Counted from the first letter of the stretch, positions 25,221-36,562 are shown. The stretch is DNA of 64,000 nucleotides from Nonomuraea sediminis (GCF_018531495.1 NZ_JAHDTI010000003.1:806001-870000), one strand, 5' to 3'. Notes: generated by a model from the sequence alone, not told the origin. Numbers and translations: made by a program.

Positions 25221-26174
25221 TTGAGCGTCGAAGCGAAGACCCGGCCCGGCGCCCTGCACGCCAGGCGGGTCCCCAAGGCGAAGTGGACGTCGCGGTTCGA
25301 CCGGGCCGGCTCGCCGTACCTCTACATCGCGCCCTTCTTCGTGCTCTTCGCGATCTTCGGGCTGTTCCCGCTGGTCTACACGGCCTGGGTGTCGCTGCAC
25401 GACTGGCAGCTGGCCGGGGACAGCACGTTCGTCGGGCTGGACAACTACGCGGAGCTGTTCGCCGATCCCGACTTCTGGAACTCGGTGCTCAACACCGTCG
25501 GGATGTTCGTCCTGGCCAGCGTGCCGCAGCTGCTGATCGCGCTGGTGCTGGCCAGCCTGCTCAACCGGCCGCTGCGCGGGCTGACGTTCCTGCGGATGGG
25601 CGTCCTGGCGCCGATGATCACCTCGATCGCGGCCGTGGCCATCGTGTTCTCGCAGCTGTTCTCGCGCGACGCGGGGCTGGCCAACTGGGTGATCGGCCTG
25701 TTCGGGGCCGCGCCCGTCGACTGGCAGGCCGACAAGTGGTCGTCGTGGACCGCGATCGCCACCATGGTCGACTGGCGGTGGACCGGCTACAACGCGCTGA
25801 TCTACCTGGCCGCGATGCAGTCGATCCCGCGCGACGTCTACGAGGCGGCCGAGCTGGACGGGGCGTCGAAGGCGCGGCAGTTCTGGCGGATCACGATCCC
25901 GATGATCAAACCGGCCGTGATCTTCACGGTGATCATGTCGACGATCGGCGGCATGCAGCTGTTCACCGAACCGCTGCTGTTCGGCCAGGGCAAGCTGTCG
26001 GGCGGCAGCCTCGGCCAGTTCCAGACGACCGCGATGTACATGTTCAAGAAGGCCTTCGAGGACTTCGACTACGGCTACGGCTCCGCGGTCGCCTGGATGA
26101 TCTTCATCCTGATCGTGCTGATCGCGCTGGTGAACTTCCTGATCTCCCGGCGGATGAACGGGGTGGACAAGTGA
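25221..26174 (+). CDS. cebF: Cellobiose ABC transporter permease CebF
   Basis: The 317-residue MalF-type permease has a cytoplasmic basic N-terminus, a first helix (YLYIAPFFVLFAIFGLFPLV) and about six helices in all. The EAA loop is EAAELDGASKARQFWRITIP. It pairs with CebG. The start is uncertain. TTG at 25221 is the only in-frame codon that fits the family N-terminus, since upstream sequence is hairpin and the cebE end. Its stop overlaps the cebG GTG by GTGA. Confidence 0.87.
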   Translation: MSVEAKTRPGALHARRVPKAKWTSRFDRAGSPYLYIAPFFVLFAIFGLFPLVYTAWVSLHDWQLAGDSTFVGLDNYAELFADPDFWNSVLNTVGMFVLASVPQLLIALVLASLLNRPLRGLTFLRMGVLAPMITSIAAVAIVFSQLFSRDAGLANWVIGLFGAAPVDWQADKWSSWTAIATMVDWRWTGYNALIYLAAMQSIPRDVYEAAELDGASKARQFWRITIPMIKPAVIFTVIMSTIGGMQLFTEPLLFGQGKLSGGSLGQFQTTAMYMFKKAFEDFDYGYGSAVAWMIFILIVLIALVNFLISRRMNGVDK

Positions 26175-26988
26175 TCAAGCAGAACCGGCTCGTCTACCTG
26201 ACGCTGCTCGCCTCGATCGTGATCTCGGTCTTCCCGCTCTACTGGATGTTCGTCATCGCCACGCGCACCAACGACGTCGTCGGCCAGTACCCGCCGCCGA
26301 TGACGCCGGGCGGCGAGCTGGGCGCCAACGTCACGCGGCTGTTCGAGGCCGAGCAGGCCAACTTCGCGCTCGGCATGGTCAACTCGGCCATCGCCTCGGT
26401 CGCGGTGACCGTGTCGGTGGTGTTCTTCTGCTCGCTGGCCGGGTTCGCCTTCGCCAAGCTGCGCTTCCGCGGCAGGAACGCGCTGCTGGTGATCATCCTG
26501 GCGACGATGATGATCCCGGTCCAGATGGGCGTCATCCCGCTCTACATGATCATGGTGAAGCTGGGCTGGCAGAACACCCTGCAGGCGGTGATCGTGCCGT
26601 TCATGGTCTCGGCCTTCGGCGTGTTCATGATGCGCCAGTACGCGGTCAGGGCGGTGCCCGACGAGCTGATCGAGGCCGCCACGGTCGACGGCGGCTCCAG
26701 CTTCCGCATCTACTGGAGCGTCGTGCTGCCCGCGCTGCGGCCCGGCGTCGCCGTCCTGGCGCTGTTCACCTTCATGGGGACCTGGAACGAGTTCATCTGG
26801 CCGCGGGCCGTGCTCGAGGCGGACAACCCGACCGTTCAGTTCTCCCTCAGCCAGCTGGCCACCCAGTACTACACCGACTACACGCTGATGTTCGCGGGGA
26901 CGCTGGTGGCCACGCTGCCGCTGCTGGCCGTCTTCGTGGTCTTCGGCCGCCAGATCATCGGCGGCATCATGGAAGGGGCCGTCAAGGC

Positions 26989-26992
<4 letters not shown>
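26171..26992 (+). CDS. cebG: Cellobiose ABC transporter permease CebG
   Basis: The 273-residue MalG-type permease has six predicted helices and the EAA loop EAATVDGGSSFRIYWSVVLP, which docks to the ATPase. The short N-terminus (IKQNRLVYLTLLASIVISVFPLYW) and the periplasmic loop after helix 1 match CebG. It is coupled to cebF by GTGA and to the beta-glucosidase gene by ATGA. Confidence 0.9.
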
Positions 26993-28349
<1,357 letters not shown>

Positions 28350-28353
<4 letters not shown>

Positions 28354-29345
28354 ACCGCAAACGGGTGACCCTGGACGAGGTGGCCGCGCACGCCGGGGTG
28401 GGCAGGGGCACGGTCTCCCGGGTGGTCAACGGGGCCGACAACGTCTCGCCGGAGACCCGGGAGGCCGTCGAGCGGGCCATCGCGGAGCTCAACTACGTGC
28501 CCAACCACGCGGCCAGGTCCCTGGCGGCCAGCCGTACCGACAGCATCGCGCTGGTGATCGCGGAGCCGGAGGAACGGCTGTTCTCCGACCCGTTCTTCGC
28601 CGGGATCATCAGGGGCATCACCTCGGAGCTGACGGCGACCGGCAGGCAGTTGCTGCTGACGATGGCGGGCACGCCGGAGGAGCGGGCCAACCTGGAGGGC
28701 TACCTGTCGGGCGGGCACGTCGACGGGGTGCTGCTGCTGTCGCAGCACCGCGACGACCCGCTGCCCGGGTTCCTGGTCGACATCGGCGTGCCGACGGTGC
28801 AGGGCGGGCGCTCGATCGGGCCGCAGATCGTCTCGCAGGTCGTGGACGTCGACAACCACAGCGGCGCGCACATGGCCGTCGACCACCTGGTCGAGCGCGG
28901 GCGGCGCAGGATCGCCACGATCTCGGGGCCGATGGACATGATCGCCGGGCTGCACCGGCTCGGCGGCTACCGCGAGGCGCTGATGCTGGCCGGGCTGCCC
29001 GAGTTCATCGTGCACGGCGACTTCACCGAGCTGAGCGGCGCGCGCGGGATGCGCGAACTGCTGGCGCACGACGTGGACGCGGTGTTCGCCGCCTCCGACC
29101 TGATGGCCGTGGGCGCGCTGCGGGTGCTGGCCGAGGCGGGGCGCCGGGTGCCGCAGGACGTCGCGGTGGTCGGGTTCGACGACTCCAGCCACGCCCAGTT
29201 CACCGGGCTCAGCTCGGTCCACCAGCCCATCGAGGACATGGGCAGGGAGATGGTCAGGCTGCTGACCTCCCTCATCTCGGGCGAGCGCCAGTCGCGCGCC
29301 GCCCTGGTCCTCACTCCCCATCTCGTCATCCGCGAATCGAGTTAG
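28350..29345 (+). CDS. cebR: LacI-family repressor CebR
   Basis: The 331-residue repressor has a LacI helix-turn-helix and hinge (VTLDEVAAHAGVGRGTVSRV then NGADNVSPETREAVERAI, hinge PNHAARSLAA) and a periplasmic-binding-like effector domain with the VVGFDDSSHAQF signature. In Streptomyces CebR binds TGGGAGCGCTCCCA and is induced by cello-oligosaccharides. That exact site lies in front of cebE here. The GTG at 28350 overlaps the bglC stop (GTGA). Confidence 0.9.
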
Positions 29346-29348
29346 ACA

Positions 29349-30335
29349 GTGGAATTCCGACACCTGGGCCGCAGCGGCCTCATGGTCAGCGAGATCGCCT
29401 ACGGCAACTGGATCACCCACGGCGCCCAGATCGACGAGGAGCGGGCCCACGCCTGCGTCCGCGCCGGGCTCGACCTGGGCATCACCACGTTCGACACCGC
29501 CGACGCCTATGCGGGCGGCCGCGCCGAGGAGGTGCTCGGCCGGGCGCTGGCGCAGGTGGACAGGGACGAGATCGAGATCCTCACCAAGGTCTACTGGCCC
29601 ACCGGCGCGGGCGTGAACAACCGCGGGCTCAACCGCAAGCACATCCTGCGCTCGGCCGAGCGCTCGCTGCGCCGCCTCGGCACCGACTACATCGACGTCT
29701 ACCAGGCCCACCGCTACGACCGCAGCACCCCGCTGGAGGAGACGCTGCGGGCCTTCGACGACCTCGTACGGCAGGGCAAGGTCCTGTACGTGGGCGTGTC
29801 GGAGTGGACGGCGGCGGAGCTGGCCGAGGCGGCGCGGATCGCGCCCGGGCTGATCGTGTCGAACCAGCCGCAGTACAACATGATCCGCCGGGTGATCGAA
29901 CCCGAGATCGTGCCCGTGTCGCAGCGGCACGGCATCGGCCAGCTCGTCTTCCAGCCGCTGGCGATGGGCGTGCTGACCGGCAAGTACCTGCCGGGCGCGC
30001 CCATCCCCGAGGGGACCAGGGCCACGGATCCCGACGGCGGCCAGTACATCGCCCGGCTGCTGACCGACGAGGTGCTGACCAGGGTGCGGGCGCTCGCGCC
30101 GATCGCCGCCGATCACGGCCTGAGCATGGCGCAGCTCGCGATCGCCTGGACGCTGTCGAACCCGGCCGTGTCGGCGGCCGTCGTCGGCGCCTCCAGGCCC
30201 GAGCAGCTCGCCGACTCGGCCAAGGCCGCCGGGGTCACCCTGGACGCCGCCGCGCTTGAGGCGATCGACGAGGCGCTCGACGGCATCATCGAGCGCCACC
30301 TCGACGGCCCGCTCAGCCCGCCGGCGCGCCCGTAA
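29349..30335 (+). CDS. Aldo/keto reductase
   Basis: The 328-residue TIM-barrel NADPH-dependent reductase resembles AKR6/YghZ/Kv-beta proteins. It has FDTADAYAGGRAEEVLGRAL (catalytic Asp and Tyr), Lys in EILTKVYWP, His in YQAHRYD, and the C-terminal cofactor loop VVGASRPEQL. The GTG start lies 3 nt after the cebR stop, so it is probably read through from the ceb operon and may reduce a sugar-derived aldehyde. The substrate is unknown. Confidence 0.85.
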   Translation: MEFRHLGRSGLMVSEIAYGNWITHGAQIDEERAHACVRAGLDLGITTFDTADAYAGGRAEEVLGRALAQVDRDEIEILTKVYWPTGAGVNNRGLNRKHILRSAERSLRRLGTDYIDVYQAHRYDRSTPLEETLRAFDDLVRQGKVLYVGVSEWTAAELAEAARIAPGLIVSNQPQYNMIRRVIEPEIVPVSQRHGIGQLVFQPLAMGVLTGKYLPGAPIPEGTRATDPDGGQYIARLLTDEVLTRVRALAPIAADHGLSMAQLAIAWTLSNPAVSAAVVGASRPEQLADSAKAAGVTLDAAALEAIDEALDGIIERHLDGPLSPPARP

Positions 30336-30353
30336 CCCCGGAGGCCACCGTAC

Positions 30354-33110
30354 TCAGCTCGTGGCCGCGCCCGTGACGAGGTGGCGGCGGACCTGGTCGG
30401 CCTCGGGCCTGCCGAGCCGGTCGTAGACGGCCAGGGCCTGCTCCAGGCAGGCCCTGCCGCGCTCCGGCTGTCCCGCGAGGACGAGCGCGCGGCCCAGCAC
30501 CGCCAGCATGTCGGCGCGCCGGTCGTCGGCGTCGTGCACCGGCACCACCGCCATCGCCGCCTCCGCCTGGACCAGCGCCTCGAGCGCGTGCCCGGCCGCC
30601 AGCTCGACCTCGGCCAGCCGGGTCATGGCCATCGCCTGCATCAGGTGCTGCCCGCCGGCGGCGGCGATCTCCACGCTCTCCCGCAGCGCAGTGCCGGCCT
30701 CGGCGCGGTCGCCGAGCCGGTGCAGCGCGGTGCCGCGCACGATGAGCGCGTGCCCCAGGGTGGGCAGGTGCCCCAGCTCGCGGGCCAGGACGATGCTGCG
30801 GTCGGCCTCCTGGAGGGCCTGCGCCGGCTCGCCCAGATCGAGCAGGACCATGCCCAGGTTCACCTGGTCCCATGCCACGCCGAGCCCGTCGCCGAGCTCG
30901 AGCCGCTCCTGGATCAGCGCGCGCAGGTGCCCGGCCGCCTCGGCCCGCTCGCCGCGCCGCCTGAGCATGATCGCCAGCCCTTGCCTGGTGCCGACCCGCA
31001 CCACCACGTCGTCCTGGCCGTCGCGCATGGCCGCGGTCATCTCGGTGGCGCAGTCGTCGGCCCTGCCCAGGTACCAGTAGGCGTAGCCGAGCAGGTAGCG
31101 GCGGCGCGGCGTGGGCGGCAGCGCGCTCAGCGCCGCCGCCACCTCCGGCCCGTACACGGTGAGATCCAGCAGGATCGCCAGGACGAGCAGCAGGTCCACG
31201 GCCTGCGCGACGTCCTCGGCCTCGGCGGTGGCGCCGAGCAGCCCCGGCAGCTCGCCGGTGGCCCAGCTCCGTGCCTGCTCAGGGGTGGCCAGCGGCAGCC
31301 CGCTCGCCCGCGTCGGCGCCAGGTGGTCGTTGACGAGGTAGCCGGGCCACAGCACGCGCAGCGCCGCCGCCGCGCCGGCCAGGTGGAAGTCGAGCAGCCG
31401 CCGCCGCGCCTGCCGCGCCTCCTCCTCGCCCACCCGGCCGCGCGCGAAGGTCCGCAGCAGGTCGTGGAAGCGGTAGCGGCGCGGTGCCGGCGACTCCAGC
31501 AGGCTGAGGTCGACCAGCGCCTCGCACAGCTTCTCCGCCGCCTGCTCGCCGACGTCCAGCACGGCCCCGGCCGTCTCGGCCGACAGATCGGGGGCATCGG
31601 GTACGGCCAGCAGCCGCAGCGCCCTGGCCTGCTCCGCCGTGAGCTGGTCGAACCCGAGCGAGAACGTGGCCTCCACGGCCAGCTCCCCCACGCGCAGCTC
31701 GGCCAGGCGGCGCCGCTCGTCGGCGAGCCGGTCGCGCAACCGGGCGACGGTCCAGCCGGGCCGCCCGGCCAGCCGCGAGCCCGCGATCCGCACCGCCAGC
31801 GGCAGGAACCCGCAGGCGGCCACCACGTCCATGGCGGCGGCCCGTTCGGCGGCGACCCGCTCCTCCCCGGCGATGCGCGCGAGCAGGGTGAGCGCCTCGC
31901 CGGGTTCGAGCACGTCCAGGTCGAGCCGGTGCGCCGATTCCAGCGCCACCAGCCTGGCCCGGGACGTCACGATCACCGCGCAGCCGGGCGAGCCGGGCAG
32001 CAGCGCCTTGACCTGCCGGGCGTCGGCGGCGTTGTCGAGCAGTACGAGCACCCGGCGCTCGGCCAGCGCGGAGCGGTAGAGCGCGGCCCGCTCCGCCGCC
32101 TCGTCGGGCACGTCGGCGACGCCGAGCGCGCGCAGGAACGAGCCGAGCACGTGCGCGGGATCGAGCGGCCTGGCGTGCATGCCCATCAGGTCGACGTACA
32201 GCTGCCCGTCGGGGAACTCCCGCCTGACCAGGTGCGCGGCCCGCACGGCCAGCCGGGTCTTGCCCACCCCGCCGATGCCGGCGATGGCGCCGACCATGAC
32301 CGTGCGGCCGGGCCGGACGACGGCGGTCAGCTCGGCGACCTCGGCGGCCCTTCCGGTGAAGTCGCCGATGTCGGCGGGCAGCTGCGCGGGTCGCAGCAGC
32401 TTGGCGGCGGGGGCGGGAGCGGGCGCGTCGTCGGCCAGCATCCGCCGGTGCAGCGCGGCCAGTTCGGCGGAGGGGTCGACGCCGAGCTCGGCGGCCAGGA
32501 GGCGGCGGGTGTCGGTGTAGACGGCCAGCGCCTCGGCCTTCCTGCCCGAGGCGGCCAACGCCCGCATGAGCAGCCCGCGCGCATGCTCGCGCAGCGGGTG
32601 CGCGGCGCACAGCGCGCTCAACTCGCCCACGGCCTCGCCGCCGCGGCGCTGCTCGATCGCCTGCTCGGCGGCGCGTTCCACGGCGGACAGCCGCAGCTCC
32701 TCCAGCCGGTCCCGCTGCGCCTGCGCGTAGCCGCCGGCGAGTCCGCCGAGGGCCTGGCCCTGCCAGAGCCGCAGCGCCTCCTCGTGCTGCCCCGCCTCGC
32801 ACAGCCGGGTGAACTCGTCCAGGTCGAGCCGCGGCGCGGGCACCGCGTACCCGTCGCCCGCGGACGTGATCACCCCGTCGCCGAGCCGCGAGCGCAGCCG
32901 CGACACGTAGGTGCGCAGGGCGCCGAGCGCGGTGGGCGGCGGGTCGTCGCCCCAGATGGCGTCGATCAGCCGCTCCCTGCCCACCACCCGGCCACCGGCC
33001 AGTAGCAGGACGGCCAGCGTCAGCCGGGCCTGGGGCGAGCCCAGGTCCAGTTCCTCCTCGCCGCGCCAGGCCCGCACCGGCCCGAGGACGCGGAAGCGCA
33101 GGTCACTCAT
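30354..33110 (-). CDS. AfsR/SARP-type regulator: BTAD + NB-ARC ATPase + TPR
   Basis: The 918-residue regulator has an N-terminal winged helix (about 1-90, with WGDDPPPTALGALRTYVSRL) and a bacterial transcriptional activation domain (about 95-235). An NB-ARC/STAND ATPase follows (P-loop GIGGVGKT at 278-285, VLVLLDNAADARQV, then the CGFLPLAVRIAG sensor region). The C-terminal half holds repeated TPR helices. Such proteins activate secondary-metabolite or developmental genes in response to an unknown trigger. No biosynthetic cluster is adjacent. The ATG at 33110 overlaps the beta-mannosidase stop by 8 nt, an odd operon partner. Confidence 0.88.
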   Translation of the reverse strand: MSDLRFRVLGPVRAWRGEEELDLGSPQARLTLAVLLLAGGRVVGRERLIDAIWGDDPPPTALGALRTYVSRLRSRLGDGVITSAGDGYAVPAPRLDLDEFTRLCEAGQHEEALRLWQGQALGGLAGGYAQAQRDRLEELRLSAVERAAEQAIEQRRGGEAVGELSALCAAHPLREHARGLLMRALAASGRKAEALAVYTDTRRLLAAELGVDPSAELAALHRRMLADDAPAPAPAAKLLRPAQLPADIGDFTGRAAEVAELTAVVRPGRTVMVGAIAGIGGVGKTRLAVRAAHLVRREFPDGQLYVDLMGMHARPLDPAHVLGSFLRALGVADVPDEAAERAALYRSALAERRVLVLLDNAADARQVKALLPGSPGCAVIVTSRARLVALESAHRLDLDVLEPGEALTLLARIAGEERVAAERAAAMDVVAACGFLPLAVRIAGSRLAGRPGWTVARLRDRLADERRRLAELRVGELAVEATFSLGFDQLTAEQARALRLLAVPDAPDLSAETAGAVLDVGEQAAEKLCEALVDLSLLESPAPRRYRFHDLLRTFARGRVGEEEARQARRRLLDFHLAGAAAALRVLWPGYLVNDHLAPTRASGLPLATPEQARSWATGELPGLLGATAEAEDVAQAVDLLLVLAILLDLTVYGPEVAAALSALPPTPRRRYLLGYAYWYLGRADDCATEMTAAMRDGQDDVVVRVGTRQGLAIMLRRRGERAEAAGHLRALIQERLELGDGLGVAWDQVNLGMVLLDLGEPAQALQEADRSIVLARELGHLPTLGHALIVRGTALHRLGDRAEAGTALRESVEIAAAGGQHLMQAMAMTRLAEVELAAGHALEALVQAEAAMAVVPVHDADDRRADMLAVLGRALVLAGQPERGRACLEQALAVYDRLGRPEADQVRRHLVTGAATS

Positions 33111-35433
33111 TGACGCAGCCCAGGACGGGCGGACGGGTGAAGGCCACCGGGTCCACGTCCGCGGCGGTGGTGACGTGGAAGGTGGCGCTCTCACCGGGCA
33201 GCAGGGTGACGAGCTGGTCGTCGATGGCGGCGCCCTGGTCCACCCGGTCGGGGAAGATCGCCAGTTCGCGCAGGATCGTCACCGCCGTCACCCGGATCCG
33301 CACCCCGCCGGGCACCCGCTCGGCGACGGCGTCGTAGGCCGCCCGCGGGTAGCCCATGGCCGGGTCCTCGGCGCCGGGCCGCAGCGCCCGCGCCTCACCG
33401 AGAACGGCCACGACCAGCTCGCCGGGGGTGGCGTCCCACGGCAGCTCGAAGCCCGCCACCGAACGCGGGCCCACCTGTACCGGCAGTTGCTCCTTGGCCA
33501 GCACCTCGCCCGTGACGGCGATCCTGGTCAGCTCGGCCTCGCCCTGCCACGGCCCGGCAGTGTCGTTGATCGCGACCAGTTCGGGTCCCTGGAAGGTGAG
33601 CAGGCGCGGGGCGTAGGCGCGGCGCAAGCCGTACCAGAGGGGCTTCCTGCGGCCCTCGCCGTCGACGGCGGACCAGGAGGTGACCGGCCAGCAGTCGTTG
33701 AGCTGCCAGACGATCGCGCCCATGCAGTACGGGGCCAGCGCGCGGAAGCGCTCGACGCCGAAGGCGACGGCGCGGGCCTGGTTGAGCTGGGTGTAGTAGT
33801 GCCAGTCGTCATGGGTGCGGGGCTCGGGCAGGTGCTCGCCCAGGCCGCGCAGCAGCTTGTCGTCGCCGCCGGCCGCCTTCTGGTGCGAGACCGGCGGATC
33901 CTGCGTGCTGCCCCTGCGCAGCGTGGCGTGCGTGGGCGGGCCCTGGAAGCCGAACTCGGCCACGAACCTGGGCGTGTAGGCCGCGTAGTGGGTGTAGTCC
34001 TGGGTGTTCCACACCGTCCAGAGGTGGATCGTGCCCCGCGCAGGGTCGTTGGGGTCCAGCTCGGGGCTGCCCGAGTAGGGGCTGCCCGGCCAGTACGGCG
34101 TGGCGGGCGCGAGCTCGGCCACCACCTTCGGCAGCAGGCCGTGGTAGTACCCGGCGCCCCAGGTGCGGTCACCGAGTCCTGCCCGCCAGCCCCAGTGCCG
34201 GTGCCCCTCGAGGTTCTCGTTGTTGCCGCACCACAGCACCAGCGACGCGTGCCCGGCCAGGCGCGCCACGTTGTCCCTGGCCTCGGCCTCGACCTCGCTC
34301 CAGAGGGGCTCCTCCTCCGGGTAGGCGGCGCAGGCGAACGGGAAGTCCTGCCAGACCAGCAGGCCCAGCTCGTCGGCCAGGTCGTAGAAGGCGTCGCTCT
34401 CGTACAGGCCGCCGCCCCACACCCTGACCAGGTTGGCGCCCGCCTCGGCCGCGTCCTTCAGGCGGTCGGGGGTGGCGCGGGAGGGGAAGCAGTCGCCGGG
34501 GATCCAGTTGACGCCCTTGACGAAGACCGGCTCGCCGTTGACGTTCAGCCGGAACGCCTCCCGCTCCAGGGTCACGTCGCGGAAGCCGATCCTGGTGGTC
34601 GTGGTCTCGTCGCCGAGCCTGACGGTCAGGTCGTACAGGGGCTGCTCGCCGTACCCGCGGGGCCACCACGGCTCCGGGTCCTGGACGTGGAGGGCGAGCA
34701 CGGCCTCGGTCTCGCCCGGCGCCAGCCGTACCTCCGCGTGGACGCCCGCCACCTCGGCGGTCAGCGTGAGCGGGGCGTCGGTGGCGCGCTCGACGCGGAC
34801 GTGCACCTCGACGCGGCCGTCGGCCGAGGCGACGGGGCGCACCTCGGCCAGGCGGGCGCCCGACCAGGCGTGCAGGCCGATCGGCCGCCAGATGCCCGAG
34901 GTGACCAGCGTCGGGCCCCAGTCCCAGCCGAAGCCGCAGGCCATCTTCCTGATGAACTGGTACGGCTCGGCGTAGGCGCCGGGCCGGTCGCCCACCTCCG
35001 CGCGGACGGCCTCGGCGTAGCCGTACGGCGAGGCGAAGACCACGGTCAGCGTGTTGTCGCCGGCGCGCAGCAGGTCGCGCACGGGGAAGCGGTGGGTGCG
35101 GTGCATGTTGGCGGCGCTGCCCGCGCGGGCGCCGTTGACCAGGACGGTGGCCACCGTGTCGAGCCCCTCGCACACCAGGTCGACCCGGTCGTGGCCGTCG
35201 TCGTGCCAGGTGAAGGACGTCTCGTAGGTCCACTCCTGGCGGCCGATCCAGCCCAGGTGGTGCTCGTTGTCGTCCACGTAGGGGTCGTCGATCAGGCCGG
35301 CCGACAGCAGGTCGGTGTGGACACAGCCGGGGACCGTGGCGGGGACCCGGTGGTGTCCGGCGCCGGACAGAGTCCAGGCGTGGTGCAGAGGTCGCAAGTG
35401 GGCTCCATCAGTGGGCTTCCTGGCGGGAGCCAT
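33103..35433 (-). CDS. GH2 beta-mannosidase
   Basis: The 776-residue cytoplasmic enzyme should release mannose from beta-1,4-manno-oligosaccharides. It has an N-terminal sugar-binding domain (LRPLHHAWTL, VPGCVHTDLL, GFGWDWGPTLVTSGIWRP) and an immunoglobulin-like domain (about 200-300). The (beta/alpha)8 catalytic domain carries acid/base Glu406 in WCGNNENLEG and nucleophile Glu493 in FVAEFGFQGP. No signal peptide is present. The ATG at 35433 was chosen because upstream sequence in the same frame belongs to the divergent TetR gene. It lies near the cellulose locus and may extend plant-polymer use to mannans. Confidence 0.9.
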   Translation of the reverse strand: MAPARKPTDGAHLRPLHHAWTLSGAGHHRVPATVPGCVHTDLLSAGLIDDPYVDDNEHHLGWIGRQEWTYETSFTWHDDGHDRVDLVCEGLDTVATVLVNGARAGSAANMHRTHRFPVRDLLRAGDNTLTVVFASPYGYAEAVRAEVGDRPGAYAEPYQFIRKMACGFGWDWGPTLVTSGIWRPIGLHAWSGARLAEVRPVASADGRVEVHVRVERATDAPLTLTAEVAGVHAEVRLAPGETEAVLALHVQDPEPWWPRGYGEQPLYDLTVRLGDETTTTRIGFRDVTLEREAFRLNVNGEPVFVKGVNWIPGDCFPSRATPDRLKDAAEAGANLVRVWGGGLYESDAFYDLADELGLLVWQDFPFACAAYPEEEPLWSEVEAEARDNVARLAGHASLVLWCGNNENLEGHRHWGWRAGLGDRTWGAGYYHGLLPKVVAELAPATPYWPGSPYSGSPELDPNDPARGTIHLWTVWNTQDYTHYAAYTPRFVAEFGFQGPPTHATLRRGSTQDPPVSHQKAAGGDDKLLRGLGEHLPEPRTHDDWHYYTQLNQARAVAFGVERFRALAPYCMGAIVWQLNDCWPVTSWSAVDGEGRRKPLWYGLRRAYAPRLLTFQGPELVAINDTAGPWQGEAELTRIAVTGEVLAKEQLPVQVGPRSVAGFELPWDATPGELVVAVLGEARALRPGAEDPAMGYPRAAYDAVAERVPGGVRIRVTAVTILRELAIFPDRVDQGAAIDDQLVTLLPGESATFHVTTAADVDPVAFTRPPVLGCVNE

Positions 35434-35489
35434 TGTTCCAGGATCATTCGCCCGGACGTCACCGAAAGGGCGGCAGCGTCCCGCCCGAG

Positions 35490-35495
35490 TAGGCT
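35490..35495 (+). promoter_or_regulatory. Probable -10 box (TAGGCT) for the TetR gene
   Basis: TAGGCT ends 7 nt before the ATG at 35503, predicting a leaderless transcript. This spacing favours 35503 over the ATG at 35497. Confidence 0.4.
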
Positions 35496-35502
35496 GATGA
35501 CC

Positions 35503-36078
35503 ATGGTCCGCGCCGACGCAGAACGCAACATCGCCTCGATCCTCGAGGCGGGCCGCCGCCTGCTCAGCGTCGACCACGCGGCCAGCGTCGCCGACATCGC
35601 CAAGGCCGCGGGGGTGGGCAGGGTGACGCTCTACGGCCACTTCCCCTCGCGCGAGCAACTGGTCGAGGCCGTGATGGACCGGGCCGTCGAGCAGGCCGAC
35701 CACCTGCTTGACGATCCCGAGCTGGAACGGATGCCGGCGGCCGAGGCTCTGACGCGGCTGGTGGGCTCCTCGTGGGAGGTGCTCGACCAGCACAGCAGCC
35801 TGTTCGTGGCGGCCGACAGGCTGCTGCCGACCGAGCGCATCCGCGAGTCGCACGCCAAGCCGCTGCACCGGGTCGAGCAGCTCATCCAGCGGGGCCGCGA
35901 CGAGGGCGAGATCCGCACGGACCTGCCGTTGTCATGGCTGGTCAGCACGTTCTTCGCGATCCTGCACACGGCCGCCGCCGAGGTCGAGGCAGGGCGGCTC
36001 GACCGGGCGGCGGCGGGCGAGACGCTCAGGCGGACGCTGGCTCCTGTGTTCTCGGCTCGATCCCTGCCAGCAGGTTGA
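35503..36078 (+). CDS. TetR-family transcriptional regulator
   Basis: The 191-residue regulator has an N-terminal TetR helix-turn-helix (VADIAKAAGVGRVTLYGHFP, then SREQLVEAVMD). A helical ligand-binding domain follows, in which WLVSTFFAILHTAAAEV is a typical C-terminal helix. It is divergent from the beta-mannosidase gene and may regulate it. Its last 53 nt overlap the convergent AhpD-like gene. Confidence 0.82.
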   Translation: MVRADAERNIASILEAGRRLLSVDHAASVADIAKAAGVGRVTLYGHFPSREQLVEAVMDRAVEQADHLLDDPELERMPAAEALTRLVGSSWEVLDQHSSLFVAADRLLPTERIRESHAKPLHRVEQLIQRGRDEGEIRTDLPLSWLVSTFFAILHTAAAEVEAGRLDRAAAGETLRRTLAPVFSARSLPAG

Positions 36079-36562
36079 AGGCGCCCGTCAGGAGGTTCAG
36101 CGTGACGAGGCCGACCACCTCGGCGATCACGCGGTCGCTCCAGCCGTGCGCCCGCAGCTCCGCCACGTCCTCGTCGGTGATCGAGCTCGGCTCGGCGAAG
36201 ACCCTGACGGCCACCCCGATGAGGGCCGCCTCGCGGGCGTCTGTCGAGGTGCCCTGGCGGGCCAGCTCGATGTCGGCCTCGCTCAACCCGGCCGCGCGCG
36301 CCGCGTCCGCGTGCGCCTGACGGCACATCGCGCACCCGATCCACTCCTGTACGGCCAGCGAGATCTTCTCCCCGAGCGCCCGCGGGATCTTCACCCGCTT
36401 CATCGCCCGCGAGAAGGCCAGGTAGCCCTCCAGCAGCGCGGGCGAGTTGGCCATGGTGGAGACCATCTCGCCCACCGAGCCACGCCTGGCGATGATGTCG
36501 TTCAGCAGGTCGCGGGACTTGTCCGGAGCCTGGTCCGGTTCGAGCGCGGTCAAGCGGCGCAT
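36026..36562 (-). CDS. AhpD-like / carboxymuconolactone decarboxylase family protein
   Basis: The 178-residue protein has the redox motif of AhpD: Glu73, Cys77-x-x-Cys80 and His84 in VQEWIGCAMCRQAH. AhpD-type proteins are peroxide-linked thiol reductants; the larger CMD family is mixed. AAGGAGGAAG precedes the ATG. The promoter region overlaps the nuoN stop codon and holds a motif nearly identical to one upstream of csoR, so copper-responsive control is plausible. It follows nuoN by 28 nt and could also receive read-through. Its 3' end overlaps the TetR gene by 53 nt. Confidence 0.82.
   Translation of the reverse strand: MRRLTALEPDQAPDKSRDLLNDIIARRGSVGEMVSTMANSPALLEGYLAFSRAMKRVKIPRALGEKISLAVQEWIGCAMCRQAHADAARAAGLSEADIELARQGTSTDAREAALIGVAVRVFAEPSSITDEDVAELRAHGWSDRVIAEVVGLVTLNLLTGAFNLLAGIEPRTQEPASA

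Noticed and set aside
35497..35502. ATG at 35497 as the TetR start
   Set aside because: The TAGGCT box is spaced 7 nt from the ATG at 35503, as in other leaderless genes here, and only 1 nt from 35497.
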